From contig CAIXUF010001083.1 of the NCBI GenBank assembly GCA_903922535.1, positions 1 through 16,216 of the forward strand: a stretch of 16,216 bases of DNA, read 5' to 3'. The notes under the pieces are model-generated. The model saw only the letters and a list, made by a program, of their open reading frames with translations, had not been told where the DNA came from and made no database searches. The position numbers and the translations under genes are program-made. Positions within the stretch are counted from its first letter, which is position 1. Each line of letters begins with the position of its first letter. Shown here in pieces: positions 7,121 through 14,477 of the stretch. This DNA comes from Candidatus Hydrogenedentota bacterium (GTDB lineage Bacteria; Hydrogenedentota; Hydrogenedentia; Hydrogenedentiales; CAITNO01).

Positions 7121-10100
7121 TTTGCCTCCTCCGCCCGAAGCGCCGCGATCTCCGCGGCGATTCGCGCCCGTTGCTGTTTGATGAGGTTGAAGTCAATCTC
7201 GTAATCCCGCGTCTTCCGCGTGATTTCGTCAATGCCCTTGATCTGTCCGCCCACCACCTGTTCCACCATCACGTCAATCGCGGCCAGCGCATGGTCAGCC
7301 GCCGCAACTTTGCCCGCCGCGCGTGCCTTCTCCGCCTCCGCGCGCAGCGCGTAGAGCGCGCGATAGTCTTCCTGCCCGTCACGGCAGGCTTCCCAGCGAC
7401 GCGACGGTGTCACCTGGTCGCCCGTCTGGTATACCACGGACCAGTCCGCCGTCTCCAGCGGCCACCACGTGTCATGATACTTGTAGCACCAGAAACCCGA
7501 GCCCTTGAGCCCCAGCTTCCACGCGGTCCACGCATACGCGCGGTAATAGCCCAGCGGCAGCAGGTTCTTGCCTGGGTCCGTCGCCTCATATGCCCAGAGC
7601 GTCTTGGAATTCTGCTGGAACCAGTGCAGCAGTTCCGGGTCGCGCTTGAGCACGTTCACTTCGGGCTGCCACACGTCGATCAAATCCTTGAACTCCGCCA
7701 CGTACTGCACGCGCATCATGCCCGTCGGATCGGCATAATTGCGAATCTTGGGATCGACGGCCTTCACCCGTTCGCAGAATTTGCGCAGCTCTGGAATGAT
7801 CGTCTGTCCCGTCAGCCACGGCTCATCGTAGGGGTAGAACACCCAGCGATCATAGCCCCATCCTTTCTCCGCCAGGTGTGACGCCAGGGTGCGCACCGCC
7901 GTGGCGAAGCCCTGGTTGGCTTCCGGGCTGTCCGCCGCGGGGGCCTTGCCGTCCGGCCATTGCAGCGACGGCGGCCCCGCAAAGGTCAACTGGAACCACG
8001 CAGGCAGCCGGTCCAACGACTTGTCAAAGGTGGTCCAGTCGGACGCATCTGCCGCCGCGCCCTGCGCGTCCACCGGCACGGCGGGCAGATGCGGACCGTA
8101 GGCCACGCTCATCCCATGGTCCAGCATGTCCTTCAATTGCTGGTCTGAAGTCTCGGCGATGTCCACGCCCACCCAGTTCATCTGCGCATACACGCCCTCG
8201 GGCAGCCGCACCGGCAGTACCTCGATGGTCACCGGAATTTCGCGCAGTGTGCAGCTTTCTTCCAGTGAACCCAAATACAGCGTCACCGTGTGCATGCCCG
8301 CTTCCAGCCCGTGCGTGTCCACCACCAGCCACAGTTGTGACGTTTCCAGCGGGGACAGCGTGATGGTACGCGACAGGTCCAGTTCGGGCAGCGCATCGAG
8401 CACCTGTCCGCCGTTGGGCGCGGACACCATGACGCCGCGCCGCAGCGTGATGTGATTGGCCAGTTCCGGGTCCTTGTCGGGCGCGTTGCCGCCGAATTTC
8501 GGCTTGTTGAACACGCAGCGCACATTCATTGCGTGGTCGGTCACGTTGAGCAGATTGATCGCGGCATCCTCCGACTCGTCGCCAAATGCTGTTATCTTGA
8601 TCGGCGGCGCGGGCTCAAGTCTTCCCGGCGACTCATCGGGCGGGAACGGGTCCCAGGGATTGTCATCCCGCCAGCAAACGAAGCTGCCACTGTTTCCTCC
8701 CGTCCAGAACTCGGCCAGAGCGTTGGCGCGGCGCGCAAGGCATGTCGCCTCGCGGCGCAGCGCCGTGGCCTCCTCCGCAAGGGCCGCGTCGAGTGGATTC
8801 TTCTCCGCCTGCCCGCGGACCTGATCGCGATGCGCGGTCAGACGCGTCAGGCCAAGCAACAAACCGTCCACCTCGTCGCCCCTGCCTGCCGCGATGGCGT
8901 TGTTGCAGTCACCAGACAGGCGGTCCATGCCGCACTCGTCCTCCGCCTCGGTGGCAAAACCGCCCTCAAACCCGGCGAGCGGCGCGGCCAGGCCGGAGGC
9001 GAGCAATTGCGTGCCCAGCACGGTCATGCCGGGCACGGGCACACGAAACGATAGCATCGCGTCCGTTGCGCCGGACACCACGGGCACAACACGGATTTCT
9101 GACAGGGCATCGGCTCGACGAACGGAAATCTCGATGAAGGCCTGATCCGGCGCGGGTGTGGTCCAAACGGCGTGGACTTCATTGTCGCCGACGACGAACC
9201 CGTAAATGTCCAGATGCATTCCCTCGACCGGCTTGGCCGGAACGGCAACGGGCACGCCCGGTGCGACATTGCCCCGGCCGGTCAGCGCCGAATCGCCGCG
9301 CTGCGAGGGCCACACAACGCGGCCTTTGCCGCCCCAAGCAATGCACTGCACCGCGTCGGGCAGGCAGACGATGGCTTCCAGCACGCCATCCCCGTCCAAG
9401 TCACCCATCGCGGTCGCGGTAATGCCGTTGCCGCCCAGTTTCAGCGGCGTGACCTTTGTTCCGTCATCACTCACCAGAAAGTGGCTCGCGCCGGTGACCG
9501 GGTCCGTGTCACGGACGCCCACCAGCACCTCGGGGTGGTTGTCGCCGTCCACATCGCCGATGCTCGGCGGCGAAAAGATGCCCCGTCCGGCCAGTTCGCG
9601 CCGCCAGCGCTCCGATCCGTCCTGGTCCGTGCAATAGAGGAAATTGCCCTTGTCCCCATGCACCACCTCCAGCAACCCGTCCCCGTCCATGTCCGCCGTG
9701 GCAAGGGCCACGTAGCTCTGCATCTCATCCTTCACGCGCCATAGCAGCTTTCCCGTGCCGCCGTCCAGGGCCGTCAGGCAGGTGTTGTTGCCTGCGTTGC
9801 TCCGCGTGAACAGCACCTCCACGTGTCCGCTGTGCTCCAGGTCTGCCAGATTAATCCCGGACCGCCCGTAGGTCATGGTATTGTCCGTGAAGCGCCACTT
9901 CACCGCGCCGAACCCATCGAGACAGTAGAGGTTGCCGTTGTCCGTGCCATAGACGATTTCCGCGAAGCCGTCGCTGTCCGCGTCGCCGATGGCCGGAATG
10001 CCCGCGCGGAACCGGTCGCCGAAAAAGCGCCAAAGCACATGGCCGTCGGATGCAAGACAGTACACCCAGCCGTCCAACCGGCTGACCACGGTTTCCAAAC

Positions 10101-10509
10101 CCGGTGAGGGGTGCACATCACTTACGGCGGGCATTTGCAGGCCCTGCTTTTGCGCCTGCAAGTCAGCCGTCCAGCGGGTTTTGCCCATACTGTCCAGACA
10201 GACCACCATGCCGTTTGCAAGCACCACCAGCGCCTCCGGATCGCCCTTGCCGTCAATGTCCGCCACCGCCAGCGGCTGCGCCACGTTTGCTGGAAGCGTC
10301 TCGGTCCACACGGCCTTTCCCGTGCCGTCCAGCAGGAACACCTCCGTGCCGACCGCCGTGATAACGCCGGTCGGATTCTCCGCATCAGGATACAGCGTGG
10401 GGGGGGTGGCCATGGTTTTGGTGGGATAAGACCATTTAACGGTCTGTGCGGAGGCTGGGTGGTTCAGAAAAAGAAGGGCACACAGGATAAAGCAAGCACA
10501 GCGGAGCAT
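7117..10509 (-). CDS. Secreted eight-repeat propeller fused to a GH123/DUF4091-like catalytic domain
   Basis: This 1130-residue protein starts at ATG 10507-10509. GAAAGGA is 6 bases upstream, and a signal peptide ends at ASA (residue 21). An upstream in-frame ATG at 10743 is rejected because it would translate a repeat array. Residues about 35-400 hold eight repeats of roughly 45 residues. Each has a D-x-D-G calcium-loop-like turn (ADMDGDGLLEV, GDLDGDGVLEA) and an L-D-G-x-G-x-x-x-W strand, mixing FG-GAP/VCBS and PQQ-propeller features. Residues about 420-600 include a fibronectin-like strand region and a helical segment; about 640-770 is a beta-sandwich. Residues about 775-1060 resemble the GH123 catalytic barrel, with FYPYDEP (891-897) supplying adjacent D895-E896, then VWQPEVN and SGFWCYKYHDTWWP. 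In GH123 N-acetyl-beta-galactosaminidases an adjacent Asp-Glu pair drives substrate-assisted catalysis. GalNAc as substrate is inference only. A helical tail ends the protein. Confidence 0.8.
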   Translation of the reverse strand: MLRCACFILCALLFLNHPASAQTVKWSYPTKTMATPPTLYPDAENPTGVITAVGTEVFLLDGTGKAVWTETLPANVAQPLAVADIDGKGDPEALVVLANGMVVCLDSMGKTRWTADLQAQKQGLQMPAVSDVHPSPGLETVVSRLDGWVYCLASDGHVLWRFFGDRFRAGIPAIGDADSDGFAEIVYGTDNGNLYCLDGFGAVKWRFTDNTMTYGRSGINLADLEHSGHVEVLFTRSNAGNNTCLTALDGGTGKLLWRVKDEMQSYVALATADMDGDGLLEVVHGDKGNFLYCTDQDGSERWRRELAGRGIFSPPSIGDVDGDNHPEVLVGVRDTDPVTGASHFLVSDDGTKVTPLKLGGNGITATAMGDLDGDGVLEAIVCLPDAVQCIAWGGKGRVVWPSQRGDSALTGRGNVAPGVPVAVPAKPVEGMHLDIYGFVVGDNEVHAVWTTPAPDQAFIEISVRRADALSEIRVVPVVSGATDAMLSFRVPVPGMTVLGTQLLASGLAAPLAGFEGGFATEAEDECGMDRLSGDCNNAIAAGRGDEVDGLLLGLTRLTAHRDQVRGQAEKNPLDAALAEEATALRREATCLARRANALAEFWTGGNSGSFVCWRDDNPWDPFPPDESPGRLEPAPPIKITAFGDESEDAAINLLNVTDHAMNVRCVFNKPKFGGNAPDKDPELANHITLRRGVMVSAPNGGQVLDALPELDLSRTITLSPLETSQLWLVVDTHGLEAGMHTVTLYLGSLEESCTLREIPVTIEVLPVRLPEGVYAQMNWVGVDIAETSDQQLKDMLDHGMSVAYGPHLPAVPVDAQGAAADASDWTTFDKSLDRLPAWFQLTFAGPPSLQWPDGKAPAADSPEANQGFATAVRTLASHLAEKGWGYDRWVFYPYDEPWLTGQTIIPELRKFCERVKAVDPKIRNYADPTGMMRVQYVAEFKDLIDVWQPEVNVLKRDPELLHWFQQNSKTLWAYEATDPGKNLLPLGYYRAYAWTAWKLGLKGSGFWCYKYHDTWWPLETADWSVVYQTGDQVTPSRRWEACRDGQEDYRALYALRAEAEKARAAGKVAAADHALAAIDVMVEQVVGGQIKGIDEITRKTRDYEIDFNLIKQQRARIAAEIAALRAEEAK

Positions 10510-10515
10510 CACAAA

Positions 10516-10522
10516 TCCTTTC
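10516..10522 (-). promoter_or_regulatory. Ribosome-binding site fixing the 10509 start
   Basis: On the minus strand GAAAGGA lies 6 bases before the ATG at 10507-10509. It selects the start that gives a signal peptide over the in-frame ATG 234 bases upstream. Confidence 0.7.
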
Positions 10523-10540
10523 GTTTGCGGAATGTTCCTC

Positions 10541-10546
10541 ACTATA
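10541..10546 (-). promoter_or_regulatory. Candidate -10 element for the polysaccharide operon
   Basis: TATAGT on the minus strand lies about 32 bases upstream of the ATG at 10509. It sits in the AT-richest part of the gap between the folate run and the secreted-protein operon. No convincing -35 is seen at 17 or 18 bases (best match TGGAAC, 3 of 6), so this is a location hint only. Confidence 0.2.
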
Positions 10547-10633
10547 GAATGCGGGAAACCCTTAGTTCCATCGGGATTCGTGCTCCCATAGAGGCGGCTA
10601 TTCTGCGGGGCATCGCCCAGGACTATTGAGGCA

Positions 10634-10743
10634 ATGGACTTTATGGACGATATGGACGACATGGACAGCATGGACGCAATAGGTGGGTGAATCAGATGCA
10701 CGTCCATCTCGTCCATAAAGTCCATTTCGTCCGTAGAGTCCAT
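10634..10743. repeat. Inverted ATGGAC/GTCCAT array with 9-base period, copy 2
   Basis: ATGGAC occurs at 10634, 10643, 10652, 10661 and 10670. The facing units are GTCCAT at 10702, 10711, 10720 and 10738, with a one-base variant (GTCCGT) at 10729. The period is exactly 9 on both arms, the 3-base spacers vary, and the loop between arms is 26 bases. Folding brings all five hexamers of one arm opposite those of the other, giving a ladder of 6-base-pair stems separated by 3-base internal loops that pair only in part. The array lies in the 288-base gap after the HD-domain gene and before the polysaccharide operon. The same unit appears at 2653-2745. Confidence 0.9.
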
Positions 10744-10797
10744 GACGCAAGTTTGTCAAGCCAGTCGAACGGACGTTTTCGGAATGATGGGTTGGCT

Positions 10798-11391
10798 TCA
10801 GTCTTCCTGCGCCGCCAGCCCCTTCAGCGCGTCCAACTGCTCCTTCAGCGTCTCCAATATGGGATGGTCCCATCCCTGGCAGAGCGCCTCATACATGGAC
10901 TCGTAATACCACAGGCTGCCCTCGCGGCCGCCCTTAAACACCTTCCAGGTGTCCTCGCCGTGCTGGCGCAGGCCCCGGTAGACGGAGCGCATGTTGTGCA
11001 GCTTGTCCGCCGCGACAATGAGCCGCACGTCCGGACCGGCCGTGGCCGCCTCTGCCAGGTGCTTTTCCTTGCGCTCGCGCCAGGGCGGTTTGGGCATTTC
11101 CAGCGTGTCGCTGCACGCCAGCACCAGTTCGGCCACGCGGGGGCCGAACTCTTCGCCGATGCGGTCGAGCGTTTTTTGGCCGCCCTGGTCCTCCGCCGCA
11201 TCGTGCAGCAGCGCCGCGATGAACAGGTCCTCGTCGCCGCCGTACTCGCCCACGATGGAGGCCACGCCCAGCAGGTGCGTCACATAGGGGACCCGCTCCG
11301 GCCCCCGCCGCCGCTGCCCGCCGTGCAGTTCGAAGGCCAGCGTCAGCGCTTCCAGCACCCGCTCCGTGTAGGTATGGCCGGTCTCGCTCAT
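10798..11391 (-). CDS. HD-domain phosphohydrolase, (p)ppGpp-hydrolase (MESH1/SpoT-HD) like
   Basis: This 197-residue protein starts at ATG 11389-11391, overlapping the previous stop as ATGA. A longer open frame starts upstream, but the overlapped start gives the family's normal N-terminus. The HD metal site is complete: H39 in YVTHLLGVA, H63-D64 in ALLHDAAED, and D129 in AADKLHNMRSV. HDxxED (residues 63-68) and the D-K-L-H-N-M-R block are characteristic of RelA/SpoT hydrolase domains and of stand-alone alarmone hydrolases. There is no synthetase, TGS or ACT domain, and the length matches a small alarmone hydrolase. Expected activity is Mn-dependent removal of 3'-pyrophosphate from (p)ppGpp, or of a phosphate from a related nucleotide. 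A generic HD phosphohydrolase remains possible. It is the last gene of the run containing the folate genes. Confidence 0.85.
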   Translation of the reverse strand: MSETGHTYTERVLEALTLAFELHGGQRRRGPERVPYVTHLLGVASIVGEYGGDEDLFIAALLHDAAEDQGGQKTLDRIGEEFGPRVAELVLACSDTLEMPKPPWRERKEKHLAEAATAGPDVRLIVAADKLHNMRSVYRGLRQHGEDTWKVFKGGREGSLWYYESMYEALCQGWDHPILETLKEQLDALKGLAAQED

Positions 11392-12281
11392 TTCGTTCCG
11401 CGCTCCTTCAACACCGTGATCAGTGCTCCGGGCTCGTCCGTCTGGATGCCGTCCACCTTCCATTCCAGCAGCGGCATCCAGGTGACGGGTCCCAGGTCAT
11501 CCACAATGACGGCCGCGTGGCTGTTGTGGCAGGTCTCCACGAAGGCTGGCGTCAACGTCTTGAAACTGGATGCGACGACGACGAGTTTGAACGTGTCCAG
11601 CATCCGTTGCAGTTCGTCCTTCGAGTCCGGCTCCGGCATGGGGAAACATTCCGGGCAGGCCTTCTGCAGGTCGGTTATCTCCGAACCGCCCGCATACCAG
11701 ACGCAGTCGCGTTCCATTCCGCGCTCGCGCAACATCTTGACAATCTGCTCCACATTCGCGGCCTTGAGATCAATATAGACGCCGATCTTGCCCTTGCACA
11801 GATCCAGGATTTCACCCAGTTCGGGAATCCGTTCATTCTTCCATTCGGGACCCACGCGGCTGCCAATATCCATGGCTTTCAGTTCGGCCAAGGTGAAGTT
11901 CTTTACCGGACCCTTGGCGTCCTTCGTATAGCCATCCACTTCGCTGTTGTGCATGCTGACGATGTGGCCGTCTTTCGTGGTGCGGGTGTCGATTTCGACA
12001 AAGTCCGCGCCCAGTTCAATCGCCTTGGCATATGCGGCCAGGGTGTTCTCCGGAATGCCCACGTGCGCGCCCCGATGCGCCACCACATACACGCCGCCTT
12101 GCCGCGGCTGCTTTGGCAAAGACATCACGGGACCGGCATATGACAAATCGATACAGCCGGCAGAAAACAACGACAGCATGACAATCAAGCACAGAAACGG
12201 CGACCGGCCTGCGGATGCGTGACAGGTGCTGCCAATGCCGCTTAATCTGTAATTCGTAATTCTCAATTTGCAACTCCTCAT
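11388..12281 (-). CDS. Glycerophosphodiester phosphodiesterase family lipoprotein
   Basis: This 297-residue protein has the GDPD core: H69-R-G, E78-N-T, E96-x-D98 and H111, then IGVYIDLK and a C-terminal [12 protein letters not shown]. Known enzymes hydrolyse glycerophosphodiesters to glycerol-3-phosphate and an alcohol using a bound divalent metal. A hydrophobic stretch (residues 28-41) ending in FSAGC43 suggests a lipoprotein anchored outside the cytoplasm. Two oddities stand out. The catalytic loop reads HN instead of the usual HD, and the region after it ([10 protein letters not shown]) departs from the canonical LDRTTxGxG. The ATG at 12279-12281 overlaps the folE stop as ATGA, yet residues 4-13 are encoded by an AT-rich repeat-like stretch, so the N-terminus may be extended by inserted sequence. 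The substrate may differ from simple glycerophosphodiesters. Confidence 0.85.
   Translation of the reverse strand: MRSCKLRITNYRLSGIGSTCHASAGRSPFLCLIVMLSLFSAGCIDLSYAGPVMSLPKQPRQGGVYVVAHRGAHVGIPENTLAAYAKAIELGADFVEIDTRTTKDGHIVSMHNSEVDGYTKDAKGPVKNFTLAELKAMDIGSRVGPEWKNERIPELGEILDLCKGKIGVYIDLKAANVEQIVKMLRERGMERDCVWYAGGSEITDLQKACPECFPMPEPDSKDELQRMLDTFKLVVVASSFKTLTPAFVETCHNSHAAVIVDDLGPVTWMPLLEWKVDGIQTDEPGALITVLKERGTK
12241..12273. repeat. AT-rich AATTACGAATT-type repeat remnant at the 5' end of the GDPD gene
   Basis: On the minus strand this stretch contains AATTGAGAATTACGAATTAC, which encodes KLRITNY-type residues. It is much more AT-rich than its surroundings. The same residue pattern (NYELRITNYELR) is familiar from translations of dispersed low-complexity intergenic repeats in many bacteria. 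Only about one and a half units are present, so the repeat origin is inferred. Confidence 0.4.
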
Positions 12282-12847
12282 CTGCTCACATCCCGGTTAA
12301 TCAACTGGAGGAACTCCGTCCGCGTAATCGCATCATCATGAAAACTGCCCAGCACCGACGACGTGGTCATCACCGAATTCTGCTTCTCCACACCGCGCAT
12401 CATGGTGCACAGATGGCGACATTCTACCACCACACCCACCCCTTCCGCCTTGGTGTGGTCCATGATCGCCCGCGCAATCTGCGCCGTAAGCCGGTCCTGG
12501 ATTTGCAGCCGCCGCGCATAGAAATCGACGATGCGGGCGATCTTGCTCAGGCCAAGCACTTTCTTTCGGGCGATGTACCCCACATGCACCCGGCCGAAGA
12601 AGGGCAGCATGTGGTGTTCGCACAGGCTGTACAGTTCAATGTCCCGCGAGATGACCATGTTGTTGGACTCTGCCTCGAAGATCGCGCCGTTGATGATCTC
12701 GTGAATGTCCTTGCGGTATCCCGAGGTCAGGAAATCCAGCGCCTTGGCGTAGCGCATGGGCGTTTTGAGCAGTCCTTCGCGGTCCGGGTCCTCACCCATT
12801 TCTTTCAACAGCTCGCGGATGAGTTCCGCGGCGCGTTCAACATTCAT
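12278..12847 (-). CDS. folE: GTP cyclohydrolase I
   Basis: This 189-residue protein matches type I GTP cyclohydrolase along its full length. Zinc ligands are C76 and H79 in LCEHHMLPF and C147 in [11 protein letters not shown]. The block [27 protein letters not shown] is followed by QDRLTAQIA, and the C-terminus has the S-V-M-T-T-S block. It opens the imidazole ring of GTP and rearranges it to 7,8-dihydroneopterin triphosphate, the first step of folate and pterin synthesis, normally as a cytoplasmic decamer. The length fits the bacterial family with a short N-terminus. It starts at ATG 12845-12847, overlapping the folK stop by 4 bases, and its own stop overlaps the next ATG, so translation is probably coupled. 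No pyrophosphatase for the next step is visible in this run. Confidence 0.97.
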   Translation of the reverse strand: MNVERAAELIRELLKEMGEDPDREGLLKTPMRYAKALDFLTSGYRKDIHEIINGAIFEAESNNMVISRDIELYSLCEHHMLPFFGRVHVGYIARKKVLGLSKIARIVDFYARRLQIQDRLTAQIARAIMDHTKAEGVGVVVECRHLCTMMRGVEKQNSVMTTSSVLGSFHDDAITRTEFLQLINRDVSR

Positions 12848-13365
12848 AATCCAAGCCTTTCCAGTGTCGCGCGGGTGAATTCCCGTGCGGGTTCCAGCCG
12901 CGCGACGGCCTCCAAATCGGCCAGTTCCCGCAGGGGGCGTCCGGTGCCCGGAACTACAAGATCCGGAGCCAGTTCAAGCACGGCCGCCGCCAGAAAGGGG
13001 CGGCGCCACAGGTCGGGGTCGGGCAACACCAGCCCGTCCTGGTCCATGATCTCGTCTCCAAACAGCAGCAGGTCCAAATCAATCGTCCGGGCCGCATAGC
13101 GGTCTGCCGTGCGTATCCGTCCCATTAGCATTTCGATGACGCGCAGCACGGCCAGCCTGAGCGTGCGCGCGTCGCCGCCGAAACGTACCACAGCCACACC
13201 GTTCAGGTACTCGGGCTGTTCCGGCCGTCCAATGGCTGCGGTTCGGTAAAAGGTGGACAGTGCCACAAGTTCGGTGCGTTTCTTCAGCAGATCCAGCGCT
13301 TTGGGCAAATTCTGTTCCGGGTCCAGGTTCCCCGCCACGGAGATATGGCAGATCGTGCCTGACAC
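12844..13365 (-). CDS. folK: 2-amino-4-hydroxy-6-hydroxymethyldihydropteridine pyrophosphokinase
   Basis: This 173-residue protein starts at GTG 13363-13365, 3 bases after the folB stop. It transfers pyrophosphate from ATP to 6-hydroxymethyl-7,8-dihydropterin. The HPPK features are [10 protein letters not shown] (residues 11-20, replacing the common G-S-N-L), [10 protein letters not shown] (37-46) and YLNGVAVV (53-60). The signature [11 protein letters not shown] (93-103) contributes the two magnesium-binding aspartates, D96 and D98. The usual P-H-P motif is P-D-P here (residues 115-117), a modest departure. No DHPS (folP) domain is fused to it and none follows. It lies between folB and folE in a tightly packed block. 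Confidence 0.95.
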   Translation of the reverse strand: MSGTICHISVAGNLDPEQNLPKALDLLKKRTELVALSTFYRTAAIGRPEQPEYLNGVAVVRFGGDARTLRLAVLRVIEMLMGRIRTADRYAARTIDLDLLLFGDEIMDQDGLVLPDPDLWRRPFLAAAVLELAPDLVVPGTGRPLRELADLEAVARLEPAREFTRATLERLGL

Positions 13366-13368
13366 CGT

Positions 13369-13731
13369 CTAAGTCAACCCCGGCCGGGTCCGGGAGATTT
13401 CCACGGCCACGCTGCGCGCGAAACGCAAGGCCCCCGGCTTGTCCAGAATGACGTCGGCGCGGGAAACGCGCGGGTTCGCCAGGCAGACATTGGCGACCTC
13501 CTCGGCCAGCCGTTCCAGAAGGAAGTATTCCGACGCCTCGGCCATGGCCACGATCCGCTTCTTGACCTCCTTGTAGTCCACGGTGTCCTCGATGCGGTCG
13601 CTCAGGCAGGCGTCCCCGTAGTCTGCGTGCAGGGTCACGTTGATGACAACGTCCTGCCGTGCCTCGCGCTCTTCGGGGTAAATGCCCACCACGCACCGCA
13701 CCTGAAGGTCCCGAATGTGAATCTTATCCAT
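13369..13731 (-). CDS. folB: Dihydroneopterin aldolase
   Basis: This 120-residue protein starts at ATG 13729-13731, with GGGGGA 6 bases upstream, and overlaps the end of the SDR gene by 8 bases. The longer frame starting at 13842 only reads the SDR gene out of frame. The family pattern is complete: I-R-D-L near the start, VVGIYPEERE (residues 14-23), where a glutamate binds the pterin, VDYKEV (51-56), LLERLAEEVA (71-80), and the catalytic lysine K98 in ILDKPGAL. It cleaves dihydroneopterin to 6-hydroxymethyl-7,8-dihydropterin and glycolaldehyde, usually as an octamer. Its length is the usual one. The immediately following folK uses its product. Confidence 0.95.
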   Translation of the reverse strand: MDKIHIRDLQVRCVVGIYPEEREARQDVVINVTLHADYGDACLSDRIEDTVDYKEVKKRIVAMAEASEYFLLERLAEEVANVCLANPRVSRADVILDKPGALRFARSVAVEISRTRPGLT

Positions 13732-14473
13732 AGATATTCCCCCGAAGATGCCGGCCGCCGTCCACGTACAGTGTCTGGCCGGTGACAAACCCGGCACGCA
13801 GCAGGTAGAGCACCGCGTCGGCCACACCGCCCTCCGAACCATAACGATTCAGCGGGTTCGTGTGTTTCAGCGATTCAAGATAACCGGTGTCCCTGCCTTC
13901 CGGCGGCAGCACGAGACCGGGCGCCACCGCATTCACCCGCACCAGCGGCGCAAACTCGATGGCCATGATGCTCGTGAGCGTCAGCAGCATGCGTTTGGCC
14001 AGGTGGTAGGGGACATGCTTGCGGTCATAGTCGGCCGCCAGCGCGTCGATCATATTCACAATCGCACCCGGCCGCTGCTGCGCCGCAAAGGCGCGCGCGG
14101 CGTACATCGGTGCCAGCGCGTTCACGTTCACGTTCTCCAGCACCGCTTCCGCGGTGCTGTCCGCAAAGGCGCACTCGCTGAACAGGCTCGCGTTGTTGAC
14201 CAGGATGTCCAGTCCGCCGGTCTCGGCGGCGGCGCGCTCCACCAGTTCCGCCGCCGTTGCGGGGTTCGACAGGTCGGCTTCAAAGAGCCACGTGCGCGCG
14301 CCAAGCAGGTTCGCCTCGGCGGCCGTGGCTTCCGCTTCGGCGGCGGAGGCTCGGTAGTGGATCGCCACATTCGCGCCCGCCCGCGCAAGGGCAAGGGCCA
14401 CGGCACGGCCCAGCCTGCGCCCCGCGCCGGTTACCAGCGCGGTCTGCCCTGCCAGCACTATCCGGTCAGTCAT
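13724..14473 (-). CDS. Pteridine reductase-like short-chain dehydrogenase (PTR1/FolM type)
   Basis: This 249-residue Rossmann-fold reductase starts at ATG 14471-14473. The nucleotide-binding loop is TGAGRRLG (residues 15-22), that is T-G-x3-R-x-G. That is the form seen in PTR1 and FolM, rather than the T-G-x3-G-x-G of ordinary SDRs, and it favours NADPH. NNAS is at 93-96. The active site has Y156 and K160 (YHLAK), and the usual catalytic serine is replaced by D143 in NMIDALAADY, again as in PTR1. The C-terminus ends with TGQTLYVDGGRHL. With folB, folK and folE directly downstream, a role in reducing dihydropterins or dihydrofolate is well supported by context. Whether it acts as the cell's dihydrofolate reductase is unknown. 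It starts 4 bases after the upstream protease gene. Confidence 0.85.
   Translation of the reverse strand: MTDRIVLAGQTALVTGAGRRLGRAVALALARAGANVAIHYRASAAEAEATAAEANLLGARTWLFEADLSNPATAAELVERAAAETGGLDILVNNASLFSECAFADSTAEAVLENVNVNALAPMYAARAFAAQQRPGAIVNMIDALAADYDRKHVPYHLAKRMLLTLTSIMAIEFAPLVRVNAVAPGLVLPPEGRDTGYLESLKHTNPLNRYGSEGGVADAVLYLLRAGFVTGQTLYVDGGRHLRGNIYG
13738..13743 (-). promoter_or_regulatory. Ribosome-binding site fixing the folB start
   Basis: GGGGGA on the minus strand is 6 bases before ATG 13729-13731, within the last codons of the SDR gene. It supports the short folB start. Confidence 0.6.
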
Positions 14474-14477
14474 CTGC

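Noticed and set aside
10510..10743. N-terminal extension of the 1208-codon frame starting at 10743
   Set aside because: The extension translates the repeat array; a good ribosome-binding site and signal peptide mark 10509 as the start.
10634..10743. CRISPR array
   Set aside because: Period is 9 bases with 6-base units and 3-base spacers, and the units face each other; no long repeats or unique spacers and no cas genes.
11392..11463. Upstream start for the HD-domain gene
   Set aside because: It would read far into the GDPD gene; the ATGA-overlapped start at 11391 gives the normal family N-terminus.
13732..13842. Upstream start for folB
   Set aside because: The extra 37 codons are an out-of-frame reading of the SDR gene, and folB proteins begin where the ribosome-binding site at 13738-13743 points.
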